Below are positions 43,341-51,932 of a stretch of DNA of 64,000 nt, one piece after another. Position numbers and translations under genes: made by a program. The stretch's first letter is position 1. Each line of letters starts with the position of its first letter. Under the pieces are notes generated by a model. It saw nothing but the letters and a program-made list of their open reading frames with translations, was not told the DNA's origin and did not search any database. Where the stretch lies: NCBI GenBank assembly GCA_964468755.1, contig CAYXWH010000003.1, forward strand, positions 18,076 to 82,075. Direction: 5' to 3'. This DNA comes from CAYXWH01 sp964468755. GTDB lineage: Bacteria > Chloroflexota > Dehalococcoidia > Dehalococcoidales > RBG-16-60-22.

Positions 43341-46105
43341 GACACGACATGGAAAAAATCACCCTGACCATTAACGGTCAGAAAGTCGAAGCGGAAAAAG
43401 GGATGACTGTTCTTGAAGCCGCCACTGCGGCTGGTATTTACATCCCCACGCTCTGCTATCATCCTGACCTGCAACCGTACGGCGGCTGCCGCCTGTGTGT
43501 CGTCGAGATTGAAAATGTCCGCGGTTTGCCTACTTCCTGCACCACCCCCGCCACCGACGGCATGGTGGTCACCACGGAGTCCGAGGCTATCAACGAGGTA
43601 CGCCGTACCTCTCTGGAACTGATACTGGCTAACCACCCCTGCGAATGCCTGCTCTGTCACCGCCGCGACCGCTGCCAGCCTAATGATATATGTTTGCGCC
43701 ACGTGGCGGTAACTGACCGCTGCGTGGTCTGCCCGCGAAACGGGCACTGCGAGCTCCAGCAGGTAGTCGACTACCTTGGGGTGCATGAGTTACATATCAG
43801 CATGGACAAGAAGAGAGTACCGATAGACACCAGCAATCCCTTTTTCGATATTGACCGTAACCGCTGCATTCTCTGCGGCCGTTGCGTGCGTACCTGCCAG
43901 GAGATAACCTGTGCCGGGGCAATTGACATGTCCTATCGCGGCTACTCCATGAAGGTAGCGACCTTCGGTGACACGCCACTGATGGACTCCACCTGCCGTT
44001 CCTGCGGTGAATGCATGGTCCGCTGTCCGGTAGGCGCCATTGTTCCCAAAAACACCGGTCAGGCGGAAACAGAGGTGTTAACCGTATGTCCTTACTGCGG
44101 AGTCGGCTGCCAGATGTATCTGGGTATTGCCGACGACCATATAGTGGGAGTCCGCGGTGATGAAGCAGGCCCGGCCAATCAGGGGCTGCTCTGTGTAAAA
44201 GGACGCTTTGGTATTACCGAGTTTGTCCACCACCCCGAGCGCCTGACCACTCCCCTCATCAAGAGGAACGGTCACTTTGAAGAAGCTTCCTGGGAAGAGG
44301 CACTGGCGCTGGTAGCCAGCAAGCTGGAGAATTATGAAAGTGACCAGGTGGCAGTCATCTCTTCCGCCAAGTGCACCAACGAGGACAACTATGTAGCCCA
44401 AAAATTCGCCCGGGCGGTGCTGGGCACCAACAATGTCGACCACTGTGCCCGCCTCTGACATTCCCCCACAGTGGCCGGTCTGGTCACTACCCTCGGCAGC
44501 GGAGCCATGACCAACTCCATCTCCGATATAAAGGACGCCGCCTGTATCCTCTCCATCGGCAGCAATACCACTACCTCCCACCCGGTAATCGGCATGCGGG
44601 TGCTCCAGGCGGTACAGAAAGGTACCAAACTGATTGTCGCCAATCCCCGGGAAATTGACCTTGTCCGCTATGCTGACCTGTGGCTGCGGCACCGCTCCGG
44701 CACCGATGTCGCCCTGCTCATGGGCATTATGAAGATAATCGTTGATGAAGGATTAGCCGACGACAGCTTTATCCAGCAGCGGTGCGAGAATTTTGACGCT
44801 TTTCGAGAATCATTAAACGATTATCCCCTTGATACAGTGGAGCGAATTACCGGGGTACCGGCCGACCGGATAGTTGCCGCCGCCAGGATGTACGCTACGA
44901 ATAGTCCGGCATCCCTCCTCTATGCGATGGGCATTACCCAGCACTCTCACGGGACCGACAACGTCATTGCTACCGCCAATCTGGCGATGCTTACCGGCAA
45001 TATCGGTAAGCCGGGGAGCGGGGTAAACCCGCTCCGCGGGCAGAATAATGTGCAGGGTGCGTGTGACGTGGGCGCCCTGCCCAATGTCTATCCCGGCTAC
45101 CAGTCGGTTGCCGACCCGGCAATCCGGGAGAAATTCGAGAATGCCTGGGATTACCGGCTGAACCCTGCCCCGGGAATGGTGCTCACCGAGATTATCCCCG
45201 CCGCTTATGAAGGCAAGATAAAGGCAATCTATCTCATCGGGGAAAACCCCATCCTCAGCGACCCGGATGCCAGCCATGTTGAAGAAGCATTGAAGCACCT
45301 GGATTTCTTCGTCGTTCAGGACATTTTCCTTTCGGAGACAGCGAAACTGGCTGACGTTGTTTTACCGTCAACCACTTTCGCTGAAAAGGAAGGCACTTAC
45401 ACCAATACCGAGCGCCGCGTGCAACTGTCACAAAAAGCCATCAATCCGGCAGGTAGCTGCAAGCCCGACTGGTGGATTACCCGGCAGATTGCCCAGCGGA
45501 TGGGTGGCAAGGGATTTGAGTACCAGAATCCCGCTCAGATTATGCAGGAAATAGCCAGATTGACCCCCAGCTATGGAGGTATTTCCTTCGAGCGCCTCGA
45601 AAGAGAAGGCGGCTTGCAGTGGCCCTGCCCCACCGAAGAACACCCCGGAACGCCCATTCTGCATACCGCTCAGTTCACCCGGGGTAAGGGAAGGTTTATA
45701 CCACTGGAATACAAGCCTCCCATGGAACTCCCCGATGATGAGTACCCGCTGATTCTCACCACCGAGCGCGACCTGTTCCACTTCCACACCGGCACCATGA
45801 CACGAAAAGTCAAGGGCCTCAACACCTTCCGGTCGGAAGAGTTCGTGCAGATAAGTCCGCAGGACGCCGAGTCGCTCAACATCATGGATGGTGACATGGT
45901 ACAGGTGACTTCCCGTCGCGGTGAGGTGACCGCCAGAGCACAGCTTACCGACATTTCCCCGGTTGGCGTCATTTCGATGACCTTTCACTTTGCGGAAAGC
46001 CCCACCAATAAAGTGACCAGCCCGGCACTTGACCCGGTAGCCAAGATACCTGAGTTCAAGGTAGCAGCGGTAAGAATCAAGAAAAGCGAATTAGTACCCC
46101 GATAA
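43337..46105 (+). CDS. fdhA: Formate dehydrogenase catalytic subunit, selenoprotein (UGA = Sec374), fused to NuoG-like Fe-S domain
   Basis: 922 residues when the in-frame TGA at 44456-44458 is read as selenocysteine. N-terminal Fe-S region: [2Fe-2S] (CYHPDLQPYGGCRLC), [4Fe-4S] His/Cys segment (HPCECLLC...C), then CILCGRCVRTCQ and CRSCGECMVRC. The Mo/W-bisPGD part opens with the fourth-cluster motif CPYCGVGCQMYL (~238). The active site reads NNVDHCARL-U-HSPTVAGL, exactly the Sec position of FdhF-type enzymes. A SECIS hairpin follows the TGA. Both halves share frame, and the downstream half has no start signal. A later ATG (43349) is an alternative start. With the two preceding genes it forms an NAD-linked CO2 reductase/formate dehydrogenase. 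Confidence 0.93.
44456..44488 (+). promoter_or_regulatory. Selenocysteine UGA codon with bacterial SECIS element
   Basis: TGA at 44456-44458 is followed after 11 bases by a 7-bp stem AGTGGCC (44470-44476) / GGTCACT (44482-44488), with one G-U pair, closing a GGTCT loop (44477-44481). The E. coli fdhF element has the same geometry: an apical GGUCU loop on a short stem about 11 bases after UGA, the site read by SelB. Confidence 0.88.
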
Positions 46106-46120
46106 GGACAGCGATTATTT

Positions 46121-47326
46121 ATGAATGACTCAGCTACCAGCAGGTCCAGCCTGCGCTCATTTTTTACCGGACTGCTGCCGCTTTTCGTCCTGGCGCACTG
46201 TGCCCATCACATCATCAATTCCCTGACGGTCCCCCTCCTGCCCATGATTCGTGAAGACTTTGCCCTTACCTATACCCAGGCAGGATTTATCGCTTCGGCA
46301 TTCAGCATCGCCTACGGTATCGGGCAACTGCCATCGGGATGGCTCGCCGACCGTATTGGAGCCCGCATCACTATTACTATAGGTATCGTGGGAGTTGCCG
46401 TGGCAGGGTTTCTCGTCGGGGTTTCTCAGACCTATATCATGGTGGTTATCGTCATGGTACTGATGGGAATAGCTGGCGGCGGTTATCACCCCTCGGCAGC
46501 ACCGATGATATCGGCATCAGTAGCACCGGAGAAGCGCGGCCGGGCACTGGGAATTCACCTGACCGGTGGTGGCATCAGCTTTTTCCTGTCGCCACTCATC
46601 GCAGCTGCCATCGCCACCATCTGGGGCTGGCGCGGGGCATATCTGAGCCTATCCATTCCCACCATTATCTTCGGCATCATTTTCTACGTGCTACTGAAGC
46701 GTGTGCAGTCAACCCGGACAGCACGGCGAGAGACCGCCATAACGCATGCGGAAACACCACCGGTTCCAGGTGAACGCCGCCGCCTGGTGGTGATTATCAT
46801 TCTCAACACCATCATCCAGGCGACATATCTATCAATAGTCACCTATATCCCGCTGTTCCTGGTAGACAATTTTGGTATTAGCGAAGGGGCAGCAGCTTCC
46901 ATGATGGCACTACTATACTCCGGCGGGCTCTGGGTGAGTCCTCTGGGAGGCTACCTTTCCGACCGTCTGGGTAGGCTGCCGGTAATACTGACGGTATGTT
47001 TTATCACCGGCCCCTTCATTTACCTGCTTAATATAGTGCCACAGGGAATTGCCTTCGGTGCTTTCCTGGTTATCCTGGGGATGATTCAGTATATGCGTAT
47101 GCCGGTATCGGAAGCATATGTTGTCGACCACACTCCAGAGGGTAAACGCTCGACCATAATGGGAATATACTATTTCGGCAATATGGAAGTCGGCGGTCTG
47201 CTAACACCGGCAATCGGCTACCTTATAGACCGGTTTGGCTTCTATACCAGTTTCTCCATTACCGGCGCAGCGATCCTGGCAGTATTCCTGCTCTGTTCCG
47301 TCTTCTTATGGAAACGGGGGGACTAG
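46121..47326 (+). CDS. MFS transporter following fdhA
   Basis: 401 residues, 12 predicted helices. MFS motifs: SAFSIAYGIGQLPSGWLADRIG (helix 2-3) and SGGLWVSPLGGYLSDRLGR in the second half; GYHPSAAPMIS in helix 4 as in the Fsr-like subgroup. A charged central loop (residues ~190-220) splits the halves. It starts 15 bp after fdhA in the same direction, so export or uptake of a C1-linked metabolite or drug is possible, but the substrate is unknown. Paralogous in pattern to 22700-23905. Confidence 0.8.
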   Translation: MNDSATSRSSLRSFFTGLLPLFVLAHCAHHIINSLTVPLLPMIREDFALTYTQAGFIASAFSIAYGIGQLPSGWLADRIGARITITIGIVGVAVAGFLVGVSQTYIMVVIVMVLMGIAGGGYHPSAAPMISASVAPEKRGRALGIHLTGGGISFFLSPLIAAAIATIWGWRGAYLSLSIPTIIFGIIFYVLLKRVQSTRTARRETAITHAETPPVPGERRRLVVIIILNTIIQATYLSIVTYIPLFLVDNFGISEGAAASMMALLYSGGLWVSPLGGYLSDRLGRLPVILTVCFITGPFIYLLNIVPQGIAFGAFLVILGMIQYMRMPVSEAYVVDHTPEGKRSTIMGIYYFGNMEVGGLLTPAIGYLIDRFGFYTSFSITGAAILAVFLLCSVFLWKRGD

Positions 47327-47359
47327 CCACCGGGCTTGGTTACGGGCATTCCAGATAGA

Positions 47360-48406
47360 CTACAAAACCAGCATCGCATCGCCAAAGCTGTAAAAACGGT
47401 ACCCCCGGTCTATTGCTCCCTGGTAAACCTGTCTGACTTGTTCCGTTCCGGCAAAGGCGCTGACCAGCATCAGCAGGGTTGACCTCGGTAAATGGAAGTT
47501 GGTAACCAGGGCATCAACCATGCGGAACCGGTAGCCGGGAAGGATGAACAGGCTGGCCCAGCCCCGGAATGGCTTGAGGTCAAGCGGGTCACTGTTCATT
47601 GCCGCCTGTTCCACTATGCGCACCGCAGTGGTGCCCACGCAGATGACTCTCCTTCCGTCCTGCTTCGCCTGCGATAACGCAGCGGCGGTCTCCGCACCTA
47701 TTACCGCATACTCCTGATGGATAGCATGCTCCCTGGGGTCTTCCTCGCGGACCGGTTGAAACGTGTCCAGCCCGACATGCAGGGTAACAAACACACATCT
47801 CGCGCCTTTTCGCTTAACCGCGTCGAGTAACTCAGGGGTAAAATGCAGACCGGCAGTAGGCGCAGCGACACTCCCGGACTCGCGGGCATATACCGTCTGG
47901 TAACGCTCCGGCTGATGAAGCGGGGCATGAATATAAGGTGGTAGCGCTACCTTGCCCAGCGTGCTCAACAGGGTCTCGTCACCGAAATGAATAACCCTTA
48001 TCCCGTCCAGACGCTGCTCGACAACCTCAGCCGATAGCTTCGCCTCGCCGGTAGTACCAACCGAATAAGAATCTACCACCTCAACCCTGGCACCGACACG
48101 CATACGCCGCCCCGGCTTGACCAGCGCTTCCCAGATATTGGCGTCGAGCCGGCGCAGCAGCAAAATCTCCACCCGGCCGCCGGTATCAATCTTCACCCCG
48201 GAAAGACGGGCCGGGATAACCCGGCTATCGTTAAACACCAGGACATCGCCCTCTCTCAGGTATTCCGTAATCTCAAAGAAACGCCGATGCTCCGTGGCGC
48301 CATCCTGTCGATTGAGCACCAGGAGCCGCGAGTGGTCCCTGGGCTCCACCGGACTTTGTGCAATCATCTCCGACGGTAAAGAATAGTCAAAATCGCTGCT
48401 CTTCAT
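47360..48406 (-). CDS. queA: S-adenosylmethionine:tRNA ribosyltransferase-isomerase
   Basis: 348 residues from the ATG at 48406 (a TTG codon just upstream is also in frame); makes epoxyqueuosine in tRNA. Landmarks: FDYSLPSEMIAQSPVEPRDHSRLLVL, VLVFNDSRVIPARL, GSVAAPTAGLHFT, ITLHVG-like VTLHVGLDTFQPV, and TNFHLPRSTLLMLVSAFAG. It faces the + strand MFS gene and stands alone between two metabolic blocks; no other queuosine gene is in view. Confidence 0.95.
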   Translation of the reverse strand: MKSSDFDYSLPSEMIAQSPVEPRDHSRLLVLNRQDGATEHRRFFEITEYLREGDVLVFNDSRVIPARLSGVKIDTGGRVEILLLRRLDANIWEALVKPGRRMRVGARVEVVDSYSVGTTGEAKLSAEVVEQRLDGIRVIHFGDETLLSTLGKVALPPYIHAPLHQPERYQTVYARESGSVAAPTAGLHFTPELLDAVKRKGARCVFVTLHVGLDTFQPVREEDPREHAIHQEYAVIGAETAAALSQAKQDGRRVICVGTTAVRIVEQAAMNSDPLDLKPFRGWASLFILPGYRFRMVDALVTNFHLPRSTLLMLVSAFAGTEQVRQVYQGAIDRGYRFYSFGDAMLVL

Positions 48407-48546
48407 CAATGCACCTGAAAATCACAGTATTGAAATCACAGTACTGGTAAAAAACCGGACACAATATTACTATACCGTCTCGTTTCAACAAAGGCAAAGA
48501 ATTACCAGTCGTTATGATTTTGATAGTAAGTTGAACACTCATTGTC

Positions 48547-48579
48547 TTGAACCGGAACACTATCTATGCTAGTATAGAT
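48547..48579 (+). promoter_or_regulatory. Candidate promoter and palindrome upstream of the flx set
   Basis: TTGAAC (48547-48552), 17 bp, TAGTAT (48570-48575), each 4 of 6 matches. Overlapping it is an inverted repeat ATCTAT-N6-ATAGAT (48562-48579). It lies 34 bp before the first flx gene. An alternative pair TTGTCT/TATGCT (48542/48565) has the same spacing, so the exact promoter is uncertain. The 206-bp gap 48407-48612 contains no gene I can support. Confidence 0.4.
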
Positions 48580-48612
48580 TTGGATATTTCCCTTTTTCTT
48601 TGTTGAGGTTAG

Positions 48613-49038
48613 ATGAGTCAAGATGCAGAGTGGGAGCCGAAGATTCTCGGCTTCCTGTGTCGGTGGTGCAGCTATGCTGGCGCCGATTTAGCCGGAACCA
48701 GCCGTAAAAAGTATCCACCAAACGTCAGAATCATCAAGATTCCCTGTTCAGGTAGAGTCGACCCGCTGCTAATTCTCAAGGCGTTGCGCATGGGTTTCGA
48801 TGGCGTACTGGTATCCGGCTGTCACCCCGGCGACTGTCATTACCAGACGGGCAACTACCGCGCCCGGAGAAGAATCGCCATCACCAAGAAGTTCCTCGAA
48901 TACATAGGTGTTGAACCCCAGCGTGTTCAGGCAAGCTGGGTATCCGCTTCCGAGGGAGACAAGTGGTCCCAGGTAGTGGCTGATGTCACCAGAGAAATAA
49001 AGGAAATCGGGCCCAATAATTTATTCGCTGATGAATGA
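48613..49038 (+). CDS. MvhD/FlxD-like [2Fe-2S] electron-transfer protein
   Basis: 141 residues. Conserved cysteines are FLCRWCSYAGAD (about residues 14-25), RIIKIPCSGRVDP (about 44-56) and GCHPGDCHYQTGN (about 77-89), the MvhD/FrhD-type pattern. MvhD links hydrogenases or flavoproteins to heterodisulfide reductase HdrA. In Flx-Hdr complexes the same protein is FlxD. Here it leads a set with two Fe-S proteins and an FAD/NAD protein, so FlxD is the better label. It overlaps the next gene by 8 bases. Confidence 0.9.
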   Translation: MSQDAEWEPKILGFLCRWCSYAGADLAGTSRKKYPPNVRIIKIPCSGRVDPLLILKALRMGFDGVLVSGCHPGDCHYQTGNYRARRRIAITKKFLEYIGVEPQRVQASWVSASEGDKWSQVVADVTREIKEIGPNNLFADE

Positions 49039-49990
49039 CATAGAATCAAAACTACGAACTGAAGCCAGGAATCTGCTGGAACAGGGTAAAGTTAATGCTA
49101 TTATCGGCTTTGCCCCGGGAAGCTTGAAGTTTACCACCACCCCACTGATAACCGGAGACAAAGAAGACACTGACCGCCTGGTAATCAACCCCTTTATTGC
49201 CAATAATCTCAGTGTTTTCCTTCATGAAATCGAGGGGCCGGTGGGTATCGTCGCCAAGGGGTGCGACGCCCGTTCTATCGTCAGCCTCATCCAGGATAAT
49301 CAGCTGGCCAGAGAGGACGTGTTTATCCTGGGCATACCCTGTCCCGGGGTAATCGACCTGCGCAAGGTCGAGAAACTGGTTGGCAGGGACCGGGATGAAA
49401 TTGATGATATCACCCGTGACAATGACCGGGTAACCGTAGCGGTCGGAGGAGAGAACAAAGAGTTCTCCATCACCGAAGTCCTTCGGGACGACTGTCTCAG
49501 CTGCGAATCGCCGGCACCAAAGGAGTATGACCTGCTTCTGGGCGAGGATAATGTGGTGGTCGGTGACCGTGAATTGAGCCGGAGCCACATCCGGGAGCTG
49601 GAATCGCTGCCACCCGCCGAACGTTGGGAGTTCTGGAAGAACGAGTTCAGCCGCTGTATTCGCTGTTACGCCTGCCGTCAGGTGTGCCCGGCATGCTTCT
49701 GTGAGCGTTGCTTCGTGGAAGAGTCCGAGCCGCAGTGGATATCTCCACTACCACGCTGGCAGGACAACCTCGTCTTCCAAGCAACCCGGGTTATCCATGT
49801 TGCCGGCAGGTGTGTCGACTGCGGTGAATGTGAGCGTGCCTGTCCGGTCAATATTCCCCTGCGCAGCCTTACCGGGAAGATGGACGAGATAGTTGAAGAA
49901 CTCTTCGGCTATAAAGCGGGGACTGATAAAGATGCCCCGCCACTCATGACCGCCTATGTACCGGAGGAAGCGGAAGATTTTATCCGGTGA
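49031..49990 (+). CDS. FlxC-like iron-sulfur protein (FrhB-like N-terminus, two 4Fe-4S clusters)
   Basis: 319 residues. The first ~190 resemble an F420-hydrogenase beta/FrhB-type domain (GIVAKGCDARSIVSLIQ, FILGIPCPGVIDLRKVEKLVG, DDCLSCESPAP). The C-terminal part has two [4Fe-4S] motifs, CIRCYACRQVCPACFCERC (about 213-231) and CVDCGECERACPVN (about 265-278). It overlaps the MvhD-like gene and precedes an AsrA-like protein by 4 bp. Assignment to FlxC is by gene order and domain type; sequence alone supports only an Fe-S electron carrier, presumably cytoplasmic. Confidence 0.75.
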   Translation: MNDIESKLRTEARNLLEQGKVNAIIGFAPGSLKFTTTPLITGDKEDTDRLVINPFIANNLSVFLHEIEGPVGIVAKGCDARSIVSLIQDNQLAREDVFILGIPCPGVIDLRKVEKLVGRDRDEIDDITRDNDRVTVAVGGENKEFSITEVLRDDCLSCESPAPKEYDLLLGEDNVVVGDRELSRSHIRELESLPPAERWEFWKNEFSRCIRCYACRQVCPACFCERCFVEESEPQWISPLPRWQDNLVFQATRVIHVAGRCVDCGECERACPVNIPLRSLTGKMDEIVEELFGYKAGTDKDAPPLMTAYVPEEAEDFIR

Positions 49991-49994
49991 TAAC

Positions 49995-51017
49995 ATGAAG
50001 AAGATAAAAAAGAAAGATATAGGTAAGCTGCTCAGCAAATGGCAGGCGGACTTCACTGTCTTTACTCCGTCAAGAGCCACCGGAGTAGCCAGAATGGAGG
50101 AATGGGACGGCAAGGATACAGACTTCCTCACCTGGTACCGGAATACCGTTATCCCACCCAAGAACAATATCCTGCCCAACATGGAGGCAATGTTCCGCTT
50201 TCAGAAAGACGAGGCGGGTTACCAACTGGAGCCGGTTACTCCCGAGCAGAAGCAGATCATCTTTGGTATCCGCCCCTGCGATGCCCGGGCGCTGACTATA
50301 ATTGACATGGTCTTCAAGGATACCTACGAAGACCGTTACTACCTCACCCGAAGGCAGAACACCGTGCTCGTCGGGCTGGGCTGCACCAACCCGTACGAAA
50401 GCTGTTTCTGCACATCGCTGGGCATCCACCCGGCACAGTCGGCGGATGTTGACCTCATGCTGACCGACATAGGGAATGAGCTCCTGATTGAAGAGATTAC
50501 CGATAAGGGTAAAGAGTTGCTCGGCAAGTCGAGTGGCCTCACCGATGCATCTTCAAACGATGAGGACAGCGCCAAGCAGTCCAGGGAGACAGCCTACCAG
50601 AAAGTAACCAGAAAGCTGGACACCACCGGCATTGCCGATAAATTGCAGGCTTCATTTGAAGATAAGGACTTCTGGGAGAAGGTAGCCGCCAAGTGCATCA
50701 CCTGCGGTATCTGCACCTTCCTCTGTCCCACCTGCTACTGTTTCGACATTAATGATGAGATTAGCAAAGGAAGTGGAGCCAGGTTCCGAAACTGGGATAG
50801 CTGTAGTTTCTCGCTTTACACCAAAATGCCGGCGGAAAACCCCAGGGAGGAAAAGTGGCAGCGGGTGCGGCAAAAGGTCTGCCACAAGTACGAGTTCTAC
50901 CCGCGCCTCTTCGACACAATCGCCTGCACCGGCTGCGGCCGCTGTATCCGCTTCTGCCCGGTAAACTGGGATATTACGCAAACACTGGAGAGCGTGCCGG
51001 AACATTCAGCCGTATAA
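49995..51017 (+). CDS. FlxB/AsrA-like 4Fe-4S dicluster protein
   Basis: 340 residues from the ATG at 49995; in-frame codons upstream overlap the previous gene. N-terminal FlxB/AsrA-type domain (IIFGIRPCDARALTIIDMVF; VLVGLGCTNPYESCFCTSLG) followed by C-terminal clusters CITCGICTFLCPTCYCFD (about 233-250) and CTGCGRCIRFCPVNWD (about 311-326). AsrA is an anaerobic sulfite reductase subunit, but no AsrC gene is nearby and an MvhD-type gene is, favouring an Flx complex. Electron relay between the FAD/NAD subunit and the partner Fe-S proteins is the likely role. Confidence 0.78.
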   Translation: MKKIKKKDIGKLLSKWQADFTVFTPSRATGVARMEEWDGKDTDFLTWYRNTVIPPKNNILPNMEAMFRFQKDEAGYQLEPVTPEQKQIIFGIRPCDARALTIIDMVFKDTYEDRYYLTRRQNTVLVGLGCTNPYESCFCTSLGIHPAQSADVDLMLTDIGNELLIEEITDKGKELLGKSSGLTDASSNDEDSAKQSRETAYQKVTRKLDTTGIADKLQASFEDKDFWEKVAAKCITCGICTFLCPTCYCFDINDEISKGSGARFRNWDSCSFSLYTKMPAENPREEKWQRVRQKVCHKYEFYPRLFDTIACTGCGRCIRFCPVNWDITQTLESVPEHSAV

Positions 51018-51030
51018 ATGGAGCAGAGCC

Positions 51031-51903
51031 ATGGCAATAACCGACATCAGCAATAGAAAAAAGTTCCCCGCCAACGGGAATGTGTATCTACCTAATATAG
51101 CCGTCATCGAGAAAATAATCGAGGAAACTGCCGACACCAGAACCTTCCATTTTAACTTCAAGGACGAGAAACTACGCGAGCAATTCACCTTTGAATCCGG
51201 CCAGTTCGGTGAGTACTCGGTTTTCGGTGTCGGTGAAGCTACCTTCTGCATTTCCTCCAGTCCCACCCGGCGCGACCACCTGGAGTGCTGCGTGAAGCGG
51301 GTAGGCAGGGTCACCAACGCCCTGCACCGCCTCGGGGTCGGGGCAGAGATTGGAGTCCGGGGACCGTATGGCAACAGCTTCCCGCTGGACTACCTCAAGG
51401 GAAAGAACCTGGTCTTTGTCGCCGGCGGTATCGGGCTGGCGCCGCTGCGCTCGCTCATCTGGAACGTGCTGGACAACCGGAATGACTACGGAAACATAGA
51501 CATTATCTACGGTGCCCGCACCCCGGGCGACCTCTGCTTCACCTATGACCTTGACGCCTGGGAGAAGGATAGTTCAGTAAAAATGACCACCACCATTGAC
51601 CGCGAGCATGAGGGGTGGAGCGGACGGGTAGGCTTTGTGCCTCAGGTGCTGGAACAGGCGGCTCCTTCCGCCAAGAATGCGGCAGCCATCGTCTGCGGGC
51701 CCCCGGTCATGATACGCTTTACATTCCCGGTACTGGAGAAGCTCGGCTTTACCCCGGAGCAGATGATAACCACCCTGGAAAAGAGAATGAAATGCGGCAT
51801 CGGCAAGTGCGGTCGCTGCAATATCGGCGATCTTTACGTATGCCGCGATGGCCCGGTTTTCAGCTTTGCTCAGATTAAGGACTTCATCTCCAGCGAGTAT
51901 TAA
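51031..51903 (+). CDS. FlxA/AsrB-like FAD- and NAD(P)H-binding oxidoreductase
   Basis: 290 residues, ferredoxin-NADP reductase fold: FAD-binding barrel (TFESGQFGEYSVFG, CISSSPT), NAD(P) domain (VFVAGGIGLAPLRSLIW, about 125-141; AIVCGPPVMIRFT), and a C-terminal [2Fe-2S]-type motif CGIGKCGRCNIGDLYVCRDGPVF as in dihydroorotate dehydrogenase electron-transfer subunits. As FlxA it would oxidise NADH and feed electrons through FlxBC and FlxD to an Hdr-type complex. It converges with metF after 29 bp. Confidence 0.82.
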   Translation: MAITDISNRKKFPANGNVYLPNIAVIEKIIEETADTRTFHFNFKDEKLREQFTFESGQFGEYSVFGVGEATFCISSSPTRRDHLECCVKRVGRVTNALHRLGVGAEIGVRGPYGNSFPLDYLKGKNLVFVAGGIGLAPLRSLIWNVLDNRNDYGNIDIIYGARTPGDLCFTYDLDAWEKDSSVKMTTTIDREHEGWSGRVGFVPQVLEQAAPSAKNAAAIVCGPPVMIRFTFPVLEKLGFTPEQMITTLEKRMKCGIGKCGRCNIGDLYVCRDGPVFSFAQIKDFISSEY

Positions 51904-51932
51904 TCCTTCGCTGTCGATACATAACACCCGGT

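Noticed and set aside
44459..46105. Separate gene starting at GTG 44471, or a frameshift/pseudogene in fdhA
   Set aside because: The frame is the same on both sides of the TGA, the flanking residues match the catalytic Sec site, and a SECIS hairpin is present; GTG 44471 has no ribosome site.
49995..51903. Anaerobic sulfite reductase AsrAB
   Set aside because: Subunit types fit, but no AsrC-like siroheme subunit is present and an MvhD-type gene leads the set, so Flx is more likely.
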